From: Gammaproteobacteria bacterium UBA7803
Lineage (GTDB): Bacteria > Pseudomonadota > Gammaproteobacteria > Pseudomonadales > Azotimanducaceae
Assembly (NCBI GenBank): GCA_002480525.1
Contig: DLCH01000030.1
Coordinates: 15,933-79,932, forward strand
DNA: 64,000 bases
Direction: 5' to 3'
In this document: one piece after another, positions 40,383 to 48,049 of the stretch
Layout: each line of letters starts with the position of its first letter
How positions within the stretch are numbered: position 1 is the first letter of the stretch
Notes under the pieces: model-generated
What the model was told of the DNA's origin: nothing
The model's database searches: none
What the model saw: only the letters and a program-made list of their open reading frames with translations
Translations under genes and position numbers: made by a program

Positions 40383-40859
40383 TCAGCCGCGGCGGTAGGT
40401 ACCCACCAGCCGGTTCATGGCCACGACGTTGGGCTCGATGCGTTCGAGCAGCTCGCTCATGGAGAGACCCGGCTCGAGATCCGTCTCGGTGTCGAGCGCC
40501 AGCACCATGAAGAAGTAGTAGTGGGTGCCGTGCCCTTCCGGCGGCATCGGCCCGCCGTAGCCGGCTTTGCCGAAGTCGTTCTTCCCGCTGGTGTAGGCGT
40601 CGACGCCCTCCGCCAGCTCCGACACGGAGCCGGGAATGTTGTAGAGCACCCAGTGCACGAAGCCGTACTCGCCGGGCTTGATCAGCGGCGCGTCGGGGTC
40701 GTGGCAGATCACCGCGAAGGACTTGGCGTCATCGGGCGCACCCTGCCAGGCGAGCGCCGGCGACGAATCCTCGCCCTCGCCGGTGTGCTTCGCCGGAATC
40801 GCGCCACCGGTCTCGAACGCCGGACTGGTGAGCTGCATGTCGGACAACGCGAATCCCAT
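40383..40859 (-). CDS. YbhB/YbcL family PEBP (Raf kinase inhibitor-like) protein
   Basis: 158 residues from ATG 40859, with AGGAGG six bases upstream. Phosphatidylethanolamine-binding-protein fold: TSPAFETGGAIPAKHTGEGEDSSP at the N terminus, then FAVICHDPDAP (the ligand-pocket D-P-D motif), FVHWVLYNIPGSVSELAEGV and YGGPMPPEGHGTHYYFFMVLALD, which are the family hallmarks in the usual order. The bacterial homologues are small proteins of unknown ligand; a role in controlling signalling is proven only in eukaryotes. No signal peptide. A set of hairpins follows the gene. Confidence 0.93.
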   Translation of the reverse strand: MGFALSDMQLTSPAFETGGAIPAKHTGEGEDSSPALAWQGAPDDAKSFAVICHDPDAPLIKPGEYGFVHWVLYNIPGSVSELAEGVDAYTSGKNDFGKAGYGGPMPPEGHGTHYYFFMVLALDTETDLEPGLSMSELLERIEPNVVAMNRLVGTYRRG

Positions 40860-40991
40860 GAGTGCCTCCTGTGACTGGACGTGGCCGCTATCGTCGCACG
40901 ACTCGGAGTCGATCTGTAGGTCACGCGTCCGGCCGGGTCCGCGGCGCGGCGGCTATACTCCGAGACGTCCATCGGTGAGAATCCGCGCCCC

Positions 40992-41936
40992 ATGAGCATC
41001 CGATTTCCCCGGGCGGGCCTGCTGCTGCGGGCCGTCCTGCTGCCGCTGCTGGCCGCCGCGCCGGGCACCGCGGCCACCGCACCGCCCGCACCCGAGGCCC
41101 TGGAGCTGGCGTCCGTGCACGCCGTGGTCATGGACGTGGAGACCGGCGACGTGGTGTTCCGCAAGCACGCCGACGTGGCGACGCCCATCGCATCGGTGAC
41201 CAAGCTGATGACGGCCATGGTGGTGCTCGACGGCGGCCAGCCCCTCGACGAGTGGCTCACCATCGTCGACTGGCCCCGGGAGCGCAGCAAGAACGCCTAC
41301 TCGCGGCTGCGCATCGGCTCCGAGGCCCAGCGCCGGGAGCTGCTGCGCATCGCCCTCATGTCCTCGGAGAACCTCGCCACCAACGTGCTGGCGAGCCACT
41401 ATCCCGGCGGCTTCGACGCCTTCGTGGCGGCCATGAACGACAAGGCGCGGGCGCTCGGCATGAGTCGCAGCCAATTCGTCGATCCGGCGGGCCTGTCGCC
41501 GGACAACCGGGCCAGCGCGGCCGACGTCGCCCGCATGGTCCGCGCAGCCCACGGCTACCCGGACATCCGCGCGCTCAGCACCGGCTATCAGCACACCGCG
41601 CAGTTCCGCAGTCCGCGCTACACCCTGCCCTTCGGCAACACCAACCCCCTGGTGGCGAGCAGCCGCTGGACCCTGGGCCTGACCAAGACCGGCTACCTCC
41701 GCGAGGCGGGGCGCTGTCTCGCCATGGTGACGATGGTGGAGGACCGCCCCGTGGCCATCGTGCTGCTGGACGCCTTCGGCACCCGCACGCCCCTGGGCGA
41801 CGCCGGACGGGTGCGCCGGTGGATGACCACCGGCCACGGCGGCAGCATCGCCGGGGCGGCCCGGGATTACGAGCGCCGCAAGGTCCGCGCCCTGCTCGAG
41901 GACGGCGGCGACGGCGTGACTGCGACGGCCCAGTAG
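40992..41936 (+). CDS. pbpG: D-alanyl-D-alanine endopeptidase, PBP7 type
   Basis: 314 residues. A signal peptide ends near PGTAATA, so the enzyme is periplasmic. Low-molecular-mass penicillin-binding protein motifs: ASVTK (Ser68, Lys71), SSEN near residue 120 and TKTGYLREAG around 230, giving the SxxK, SxN and KTG triad. It cleaves D-Ala-meso-DAP cross-bridges in peptidoglycan. Compared with E. coli PBP7 (about 310 residues), it is full length. No Shine-Dalgarno is evident before the ATG; the position is fixed by the signal peptide. It converges with the aldo/keto reductase gene. Confidence 0.9.
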   Translation: MSIRFPRAGLLLRAVLLPLLAAAPGTAATAPPAPEALELASVHAVVMDVETGDVVFRKHADVATPIASVTKLMTAMVVLDGGQPLDEWLTIVDWPRERSKNAYSRLRIGSEAQRRELLRIALMSSENLATNVLASHYPGGFDAFVAAMNDKARALGMSRSQFVDPAGLSPDNRASAADVARMVRAAHGYPDIRALSTGYQHTAQFRSPRYTLPFGNTNPLVASSRWTLGLTKTGYLREAGRCLAMVTMVEDRPVAIVLLDAFGTRTPLGDAGRVRRWMTTGHGGSIAGAARDYERRKVRALLEDGGDGVTATAQ

Positions 41937-41947
41937 GCGCCCCCGAA

Positions 41948-41970
41948 CCGCCGGGGATCGGGCCCGGCGG
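41948..41970. terminator. GC-rich hairpin between convergent pbpG and aldo/keto reductase genes
   Basis: CCGCCGGG (41948-41955), seven-base loop, CCCGGCGG (41963-41970): a perfect 8-bp stem in the 49-bp space between two convergent stops. No T-run, so it would be a weak or Rho-assisted terminator acting in both directions. Confidence 0.45.
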
Positions 41971-41985
41971 GCCTCTCCGGCGCCG

Positions 41986-43050
41986 TCAGCCGAGCCGCTC
42001 TCCGTCCGAGTCGAAGAGACTCGCGGACGTGGCGGCCGCCACGAAGTTCTCACGCAGATGGGAGAACGCCTGGATGTCGGCATTGACCGCGTCCAGGCCG
42101 TGCTCCAGCACGAACGCGTAGCTGCGTTGAAACGGCGACAGCCCGGCCTCGAGCAGGCGCCGGTCGTAGTAGCGGTCGAAGGCGTCCGGATTGCCCCAGC
42201 CGAGCCACTGCCGGCCCGCCAGATAGCGGCCGGCCTTCATGCCGATCAGACCGATGCCGGCCGCCCGGGCGCGGTCGAGTTGGGGTCGCAGGTCCTTCAT
42301 CGGCGGCGAGCCGGGCAGCACCTCCCGGGTCTCCCAGTCGTACCAGCCACCCGGGGTGATGGCCACCATGGCCAGATCGAACCGGCCGGTGTCGACCGCG
42401 GCGGCCAGCACCCGCTCGGCGTTCTGGTGGGTCGACAGCCCGAGATACGACACCTTGCCCGCGTCCCGGGCGCGCTCGAAGGCGCGGTGGATCTCCTCGC
42501 TGGCCACCACCCGCGGGTTGTTCGAGGCCATCAGGTAGTAGGCGTCCACGTGATCGACGCCCAGCTCCGCCAGGCTCTCGTCGAGCAGCGCCGACCAGCC
42601 GTCCGCAGCGCGCCTGAGCTGCGCGGCGGAAGGCTCGTCGTCCGGCCCGATGTCCCCGGGGACGATCGCCTTGGAGATGAGAAAGATGTCGTCCCGGCGC
42701 CGCCGGGCGAAGGGACCGAGATGCTTCTCGGCGTCGTCGTAGTAGTGCTTGTAGCCGACGTCGTAGACGTTGACGCCGGCGTCGAACGCGGTCTCCAGCA
42801 GATCGTCCCGGGGACGCGCCGACAGGGAGGCGCCGCAGCCGAAAATCAGCCGGCTGGCCTCGAAGCCGGTGCGCCCGAGGGTGCGGTATGCCATGCGCGG
42901 CCAGGGCAGCCCGCGGGCGTCGGCCTCCCGGGCCTCGAACCAGGCCGCGCGGACGCTGCCGGACCGCAGCAGCGCCTGGGTGGCCACGGCGGCGACGCTG
43001 GCGTAGCGGATGAACCGGCGGCGGCCGGCGGACTCGGGGCGATCGGCCAT
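41986..43050 (-). CDS. Aldo/keto reductase with a twin-arginine signal
   Basis: 354 residues from ATG 43050, with GGGGAGAGGAACC upstream. The N terminus, SAGRRRFIRYASVAAVATQALL, is a Tat-type signal, and a classical aldo/keto reductase barrel follows: MAYRTLGRTGFEASRLIFG, AGVNVYDVGYKHYYDDAEKHLG (catalytic Tyr/Asp), DIFLISKAIVPGD (Lys), HVDAYYLMASNN and GKVSYLGLSTHQNAERVL. AKRs use NAD(P)H, which is scarce outside the cytoplasm, so an exported member is unusual. Some Tat-signal AKRs may remain as membrane-anchored proteins or use another cofactor. Convergent with pbpG. Confidence 0.85.
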   Translation of the reverse strand: MADRPESAGRRRFIRYASVAAVATQALLRSGSVRAAWFEAREADARGLPWPRMAYRTLGRTGFEASRLIFGCGASLSARPRDDLLETAFDAGVNVYDVGYKHYYDDAEKHLGPFARRRRDDIFLISKAIVPGDIGPDDEPSAAQLRRAADGWSALLDESLAELGVDHVDAYYLMASNNPRVVASEEIHRAFERARDAGKVSYLGLSTHQNAERVLAAAVDTGRFDLAMVAITPGGWYDWETREVLPGSPPMKDLRPQLDRARAAGIGLIGMKAGRYLAGRQWLGWGNPDAFDRYYDRRLLEAGLSPFQRSYAFVLEHGLDAVNADIQAFSHLRENFVAAATSASLFDSDGERLG

Positions 43051-43145
43051 GGTTCCTCTCCCCGCGGAACGGTGCGGTCATTGTACGACCTGCACGCCGC
43101 GGGGACGATTCGACACTCGGACACGGCCCGCCCCGTCCGGCCGGA

Positions 43146-43382
43146 TCAGCGATCCGGCTCGGTGGGCTCGTCGTAGTCCCGGTGCAGCTCGGGATCCTCC
43201 TCCCGGGCCCGCTCGCGGCCGGCTTTCTCGGCCTCACGGGCCTCCTCCGGATCCTGCTCCCGGGCCTTTTCGGCGGCTTCATCGACCTTGCCGGACTCGA
43301 CGAAATCCCGGGTGCTCTCGCGATAGTGGCGGTCCGCCTCGCGGTCACCCTCGCCCTGCTGCTGGTTGCGATCGTCGGCCAT
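43146..43382 (-). CDS. Small highly charged protein of unknown function
   Basis: 78 residues from ATG 43382, with GAGGAGG seven bases upstream, one of the best ribosome sites in the window. Almost entirely hydrophilic: many Glu, Asp, Arg and Gln, few hydrophobic residues and no Cys, with repeats such as READRHYRES and EEAREAEKAGRERAREED. It is probably disordered or a single alpha-helix. Short proteins of this style are common in proteobacterial genomes as stress-associated hypotheticals, but I assign no function. It lies between the aldo/keto reductase and the divergent AhpD-like remnant. Confidence 0.6.
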   Translation of the reverse strand: MADDRNQQQGEGDREADRHYRESTRDFVESGKVDEAAEKAREQDPEEAREAEKAGRERAREEDPELHRDYDEPTEPDR

Positions 43383-43512
43383 GTCGTGCCTCCTCGATTG
43401 CTGACGTGTTGCCCGTGACCGGGCTTGGGTCCAGGATGCATGCAAGCGCCGTGCACAGCGGCAAGGGGGCGGCTCGCCCCCCGGAACAGCGACCGGCAGG
43501 AGGCGCGGACAC

Positions 43513-44021
43513 ATGAGTCGCATCGACGGCATCGACCCGGAACACGCCAGCGGCCCCATCGCGCGCGTGCTGGAGGCCCAGCGCGGGACCTGGGGCGCGC
43601 CGCTGGCCAACCACCTCGTCTATGCGCGGCGGCCGGACCTGTTCCGCGCCGTGCGCGGCATGTGGTCGGCCCTGGACAACGACGGCATTCTCGGCGCCGC
43701 GCTGGTCTGCCTGGTCAACCGGCGGGTGGCAGCCCTGAACGGCTGCACGTTCTGACAGGACAGCGGCGCTGCGCCATCAACGCTGCCGTGTGCAGCGCCG
43801 AAGGCGTCCCGGACGCCAAGATCGACGCCCTGGCGGAGCACGAGACCTCACCCCTGTCCGACCGGGACGTCGACGACGCCCTGTTCGAGCGGGTGCTGGC
43901 GGCCTTCGGCGAGGCGGCGGTGATCGAGCTCACCGCCGTCATCGCCTGGGAGAACGCGTCGAGCAAGTTCAACCGCGCCCTGCGGATCGGCGCCCAGGGG
44001 CTGTGGCGGCGGTCGGACTGA
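43513..44021 (+). pseudogene. AhpD/carboxymuconolactone-decarboxylase-like gene with a frameshift
   Basis: The first frame (43513-43755) gives an 80-residue AhpD-like N-terminal half: IDGIDPEHASGPIARVLEAQ, LANHLVYARRPDLFRAV and LVCLVNRRVAALNGCTF, then TGA where the family CxxC motif would complete. The C-terminal half continues in another frame from about 43762 to 44021 (INAAVCSAEGVPDAKIDALAE, AVIELTAVIAWENASSKFNRAL), which is well conserved. About 14 extra bases separate the halves relative to the usual spacing. Members are peroxidase- or decarboxylase-like with a redox CxxC. It is either a true pseudogene or a sequencing/assembly error. Confidence 0.72.
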
Positions 44022-44037
44022 ACCGCCGCCCCGAACT

Positions 44038-44838
44038 TCAGGAGGACACCACCGAGCCGCCGTCGCAGACGATGACGTCGCCGACCGTGAAGGCGCCCGC
44101 CCGCGAGCTGAGGAAGATGGCGATGCCGGCGATGTCCTGGGGCGTTCCGACCCGGCCGCGCGGATTGCCTCTGCCCACCGCATCCCAGTCGGTGTTCTCC
44201 ACGTCGCCGCGGCCGCCCACCCCGGTGCTCAGCATGTAGGTGGGGAACGGTCCCGGGGCGATGGCGTTGACCAGGATGTTCTCCTTCACCAGGTGCGCGG
44301 CCATCACCCGGGTGAGATGGTGCACCGCCGCCTTGGACGGGCCGTAGGAGAAGGTCTCGAACACCGGCGTCTTGATGCCGTCGATGGAGCCGACGTTGAT
44401 CACCCGCGCCGGATCGTCGGCGTCGGCGGCCTTGCGCAGCAGCGGCAGCAGCTTCTGGGTCAGGAAGAACACGCCCTTGACGTTGGTGTCCATCACCTTG
44501 TCCCAGCCGACCTCGGGGAACTCGTCCAGCGGCGCGCCCCAGGACACGCCCGCGTTGTTCACCAGGATGTCCAGCCGCTCCTCGCGGCGCGCGAGCTCCG
44601 CGGCGAAGGCCTCGATGCCGTCCAGTTCCGCCAGGTTGGCGGGCAGGGAGATGCACTCGCCACCGAACTGCTCGGACAGCCGGCGCGCGGTCTCGTCGCA
44701 GATCTCCGCTTTGCGCGAGCTGATGTAGACCTTCGCGCCGGCGGCCAGAAACCCCGCGGCGATCATCTCGCCGATGCCCCGGGACCCGCCGGTCACCACG
44801 GCCACCTTGCCTTCGATGGAAAACAGATCGTCGAACAT
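44038..44838 (-). CDS. Short-chain dehydrogenase/reductase (SDR)
   Basis: 266 residues from ATG 44838, with GGGAGAG upstream. Classical SDR: VAVVTGGSRGIGEMIAAGF (TGxxxGIG), LDILVNNAGVSWG (NNAG), a Ser in INVGSIDGIK, YGPSKAAVHH (YxxxK catalytic Tyr-Lys) and NAIAPGPFPTYM. The end TVGDVIVCDGGSVVSS is the family C terminus. It uses NAD(P)H and resembles the 3-oxoacyl-reductase/alcohol-dehydrogenase group without a decisive specificity. The start is MFDDLFSIEGK, as in many alcohol-type SDRs. It lies 16 bp from the convergent AhpD-like remnant. The 243-bp gap to the SUI1 gene upstream holds no feature I can see. Confidence 0.88.
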   Translation of the reverse strand: MFDDLFSIEGKVAVVTGGSRGIGEMIAAGFLAAGAKVYISSRKAEICDETARRLSEQFGGECISLPANLAELDGIEAFAAELARREERLDILVNNAGVSWGAPLDEFPEVGWDKVMDTNVKGVFFLTQKLLPLLRKAADADDPARVINVGSIDGIKTPVFETFSYGPSKAAVHHLTRVMAAHLVKENILVNAIAPGPFPTYMLSTGVGGRGDVENTDWDAVGRGNPRGRVGTPQDIAGIAIFLSSRAGAFTVGDVIVCDGGSVVSS

Positions 44839-45081
44839 GCGTCTCTCCCTCGTTCGTTGCGGTGCGGCTGGGCGGGCCAGCTCGTCGACTGCGCCAGGCC
44901 GTCTGCCACGGCCGGCAGCGCGAACCATGCCCGAAATGCGGTCCGGCGGCCACCGGGACGGTCGGCCCCCGGGCCGATTTGCCCGCGCGCGGCCGCAGCA
45001 CTATCTTGCCCGCCTGATGGCGACGTCCCGCGGACCGACCGCGGCACGCGGCCGACACAGCAGGCTGACCGGAAATCGACC

Positions 45082-45435
45082 ATGGCCAGAAAAGGCGGCG
45101 GACTCGTCTACTCCACCGATGGCGGCACCATGTGCCCCGGCTGTCTCCGGCCCCGCCCGGAGTGCGTGTGCCGCGACCGGTCCCGCCCGCGCGGCGACGG
45201 GGTGGTGCGCGTGTCCCGCGAGACCAAGGGCCGCAAGGGCGCCGGCGTGACGCTGGTGACTGGCCTGCCGCTGCCGGAATCAGAGCTCAAGGCGTTCGCC
45301 AAACGCCTGAAGGCGCGCTGCGGCGTCGGCGGCGCGGTCAAGGACGGCGTCATCGAGCTGCAGGGTGATCAGCGCGACAAGCTGCTGCCCCTGCTCGAGG
45401 CGGAAGGGTTCCCGGCGAAGCGGGCCGGCGGCTGA
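45082..45435 (+). CDS. yciH: SUI1/YciH-family translation initiation factor-like protein
   Basis: 117 residues. SUI1/eIF1 domain in the C-terminal two thirds: RVSRETKGRKGAGVTLVTGL, LKAFAKRLKARCGVGGAVKDG and VIELQGDQRDKLLPLLEAEGF. The N-terminal part has four cysteines, MCPGCLRPRPECVC, arranged as a possible small zinc site, which is common in this bacterial subfamily. Bacterial YciH-like proteins bind ribosomes and affect start-site fidelity under stress. Length is as in E. coli YciH (108). Two in-frame starts do not compete: ATG 45082 is the only good one. It is upstream of the TTC38-like gene (64 bp). Confidence 0.92.
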   Translation: MARKGGGLVYSTDGGTMCPGCLRPRPECVCRDRSRPRGDGVVRVSRETKGRKGAGVTLVTGLPLPESELKAFAKRLKARCGVGGAVKDGVIELQGDQRDKLLPLLEAEGFPAKRAGG

Positions 45436-45499
45436 CCCGCCAGGGCCGACAAGCCCCGCCGCGGCCGGTTAGAATGCCCGACGGATCCGGGGAGGTTTC

Positions 45500-46711
45500 A
45501 TGAGCACACTCGACGACACGCTGCCGGTGTCACCGACGTCGGCGGACGCCGGCGGCCGGCTGCACGACATCGTCGGCAGCTACCTGGAATCCCGGGCCGA
45601 CACGCCGCTGCTGGTGCGCGAGCAGATCGCCCGGGACCCCGACCACCTGATGGCGCGCTGCATGATGGGCTACCTGAGCCGGCTGGCCGGCGACGCGGTC
45701 AACGCCGGCCGGGCGCGCCAGGTCCACGCCGACCTGACACGCCGCGTCGAAGCCGGCGCCGGCACCGCCTGGGAGCATGACCACGTCACCGCGCTCGGCC
45801 TGTGGCTCGACGACCGCCTCGACGTGCTGATGACCCATCTCGAAGGGGTGCTGGACGCCCAGCCCACGGACACCCTGGCGCTGCGGATGCTGCACTATCT
45901 GTACTTCTACGACGGCGACGCCGCGCGCATGCGCGACTCCGTGCGCCGCCGGCTGCCGGGCTATGCCGGCCACCCGTTCGAGGCCTTCGTGCACGGCATG
46001 CTGTCCTTCGGCCTCGAGGAAGCCGGCGACTACGCCGAGGCCGAGACCGAGGGGCGGTCGGCGGTGGACCGCAATCCCAGGGACATCTGGGCCGCCCACG
46101 CGGTCGCCCACGTGATGGAGATGCAGGGACGTCCCGAGGACGGCATCGGCTGGATCCAGGGTCTGCGGCGGCACTGGGACGGCGCCAACAACTTCCGCCA
46201 TCACCTCGACTGGCACGAGGCTCTGTTTCACCTGCGCCGGCACGACCTGGACGCGGTGCTGCGGCTCTACGACGACACCGTCGGCCCCGCCATCGCGGAC
46301 GACTTCTACCTGGACCTGTGCAACGCCGCCTCGCTGCTGCTGCGGATCGAGGCGGCCGGCGGCGAGGTGGGCGACCGCTGGCAACCGCTGGCCCGGATCG
46401 CCGAAGGCCACGTCGAGGACACCGAGCTGGTGTTCGCGAGCCTGCACTACCTGATGCCGCTGCTGAAGACGGGGCATCCCGCCGCGGCGCGGCTGCTGGC
46501 CACGCTCGAGGCCTGGTCCGCGAGGGACACTACCCAGGGGCGGGTGGTGGCCCAGGTGGCGCTGGACGTCGCCCACTTCCTGGAAGCGCTGAACCGGCGC
46601 GACCGGGCGTCGGCCGCCGCCGCCCACGACCGCTTCCGGCAGGGACTGCACCGCATCGGCGGCAGCCATGCCCAGCGGGCCCTGTTCCACCTGCTGAACG
46701 ACGCCGCCTGA
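45500..46711 (+). CDS. TTC38-like tetratricopeptide-repeat protein
   Basis: 403 residues from ATG 45500, with GGGGAGG upstream. Helical TPR protein of the TTC38 (YEATS/DUF-like) type: LALRMLHYLYFYDGDAARM, GMLSFGLEEAGDYAEAETEG, AAHAVAHVMEMQGRPEDG and FRHHLDWHEALFHLRRHDLDAVL. The AVAHVMEMQG and HLDWHEALFH blocks are diagnostic and conserved from bacteria to vertebrates. No signal peptide, hence cytoplasmic. Biochemical role unknown; its His-rich repeat edges suggest metal or enzyme-like sites, but that is unproven. Followed by the MFS gene after only 2 bp, so the two are cotranscribed. Confidence 0.87.
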   Translation: MSTLDDTLPVSPTSADAGGRLHDIVGSYLESRADTPLLVREQIARDPDHLMARCMMGYLSRLAGDAVNAGRARQVHADLTRRVEAGAGTAWEHDHVTALGLWLDDRLDVLMTHLEGVLDAQPTDTLALRMLHYLYFYDGDAARMRDSVRRRLPGYAGHPFEAFVHGMLSFGLEEAGDYAEAETEGRSAVDRNPRDIWAAHAVAHVMEMQGRPEDGIGWIQGLRRHWDGANNFRHHLDWHEALFHLRRHDLDAVLRLYDDTVGPAIADDFYLDLCNAASLLLRIEAAGGEVGDRWQPLARIAEGHVEDTELVFASLHYLMPLLKTGHPAAARLLATLEAWSARDTTQGRVVAQVALDVAHFLEALNRRDRASAAAAHDRFRQGLHRIGGSHAQRALFHLLNDAA

Positions 46712-46713
46712 CC

Positions 46714-48021
46714 GTGGCCGCCACCGGCAAACTCAGCGAGCGCATCGCCCGCCGGCCCTGGTACAAGTGGTACGCCCTGTCGGTGCTGACCCTGGTGTAC
46801 GCCTCCAGCCAGGTGGACCGTCAGATCATGGGCATGGTGCTGGAGCCCATCAAACAGGACCTCGGCGCCAGCGACACCGCCATGGGTTTCCTGGTGGGTC
46901 TGACCTTCGCCCTGTTCTACGCCACCCTGGGCATGCCCATCGCGATGTTCGCCGACCGCAGCCACCGGCGGAACATCGTCACCGCGGCCATCACCATCTG
47001 GAGCGCCATGACGGTGGCCTGCGGGTACGCGGCCAACTTCCTGCAGCTCGCCCTGGCCCGGATCGGGGTCGGCGTCGGCGAGGCCGGCTCGACGCCGCCG
47101 TCACACTCCATCATCTCGGACCTGTTTCCCACGCAGACCCGGGGCACCGCCATGGGCATCTTCGCCCTCGGCGTGAACCTCGGCCTGCTGATCGCCTATC
47201 TGGGCGGCGGCTGGCTGGTGGACAACGTCGGCTGGCGCATGACCTTCGTGGCCGTCGGCGTTCCCGGGCTCGCCATCGCCGCCCTGCTCTACCTGACCAC
47301 CATCGAGCCCGAGCGCGGCGCATCGGACGCCCGGCCGCCAATGCCCGGCGAGGGCGCGCCGCCGTTCCGCCAGGTGTGGGCGCACATGTGGCGGGTCAGG
47401 TCGATCCGGCATTCCACCATCGGCGCGGCACTGGCCGGCTTCATCGGCTACGGCTTCGTGCTGTGGATGCCGACCTTCCTGATCCGCTCCCACGGCCTGA
47501 GTCCGTCGGAGGTGGGCATCGCGCTCGCCCTGCTCACGGGCGTGGTCGGCGGCCTCGGCACCTTCACCGCCGGACGTCTGGCGGACACGCTGGCGCGCCG
47601 CGACGAGCGCTGGCGCGCCTGGGTGGTCGCCGCCGGCAAGGGCGGCTACGTGCCGTTCCTCGCCGCCGTCTTCCTGGTGGACGATCTGTGGTGGGCCCTG
47701 GGCCTGTACGTCATCCCCGCGTTCTTCGGCGGCTTCTACCTGGCGCCGACCTTCGCGCTGGTCCAGGGGCTGGTGAGCCTGCGCATGCGGGCGCTGGCGT
47801 CGAGCATCGTGCTGTTCATCCTGAACATCATCGGCCTCGGCTTCGGCCCTCAACTCGTGGGCGTCATGTCCGATCTGTTCGCGGACGCCTACGGCCAGGA
47901 ATCCCTGCGCATGTCGCTGCTGGTGCTGAGCTTCCTGAACCTGTGGTGCGCGCTGCACTACTACCTGGCGGGGCGCCACCTGCCCCGGGACCAGGCCGCG
48001 CAGACCGCGGCGGCCGGCTGA
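46714..48021 (+). CDS. MFS transporter
   Basis: 435 residues from a GTG start at 46714, two bases after the TTC38-like stop; an ATG is absent nearby. Twelve hydrophobic segments are visible. The MFS-specific loop after helix 2 is MPIAMFADRSHRRN. Other blocks: QVDRQIMGMVLEPIKQDLG, GVGEAGSTPPSHSIISDLF and RGTAMGIFALGVNLGLLIAYLGGGW. The pattern (D-R-Q in helix 1, PPSHSIISD in helix 4) is that of the spinster/AAHS-like group common in marine bacteria, which includes lysophospholipid and sphingolipid-linked transporters in animals. Substrate unassigned; the coupled TTC38-like gene and the convergent S1P-lyase-like gene are suggestive only. Confidence 0.9.
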   Translation: MAATGKLSERIARRPWYKWYALSVLTLVYASSQVDRQIMGMVLEPIKQDLGASDTAMGFLVGLTFALFYATLGMPIAMFADRSHRRNIVTAAITIWSAMTVACGYAANFLQLALARIGVGVGEAGSTPPSHSIISDLFPTQTRGTAMGIFALGVNLGLLIAYLGGGWLVDNVGWRMTFVAVGVPGLAIAALLYLTTIEPERGASDARPPMPGEGAPPFRQVWAHMWRVRSIRHSTIGAALAGFIGYGFVLWMPTFLIRSHGLSPSEVGIALALLTGVVGGLGTFTAGRLADTLARRDERWRAWVVAAGKGGYVPFLAAVFLVDDLWWALGLYVIPAFFGGFYLAPTFALVQGLVSLRMRALASSIVLFILNIIGLGFGPQLVGVMSDLFADAYGQESLRMSLLVLSFLNLWCALHYYLAGRHLPRDQAAQTAAAG

Positions 48022-48049
48022 TCCTGGCCGCCGCCCGCGCCGCCGCGCC

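Noticed and set aside
43753..43755. Selenocysteine reading of the TGA in the AhpD-like gene, giving a CxxU motif
   Set aside because: The frame after the TGA is not AhpD-like; the conserved C-terminal half is in a different frame, so a frameshift explains it better.
44839..45081. A hidden small gene or RNA in the 243-bp gap between the SDR and SUI1 genes
   Set aside because: No start with a ribosome site, no conserved reading frame and no strong hairpin were seen.
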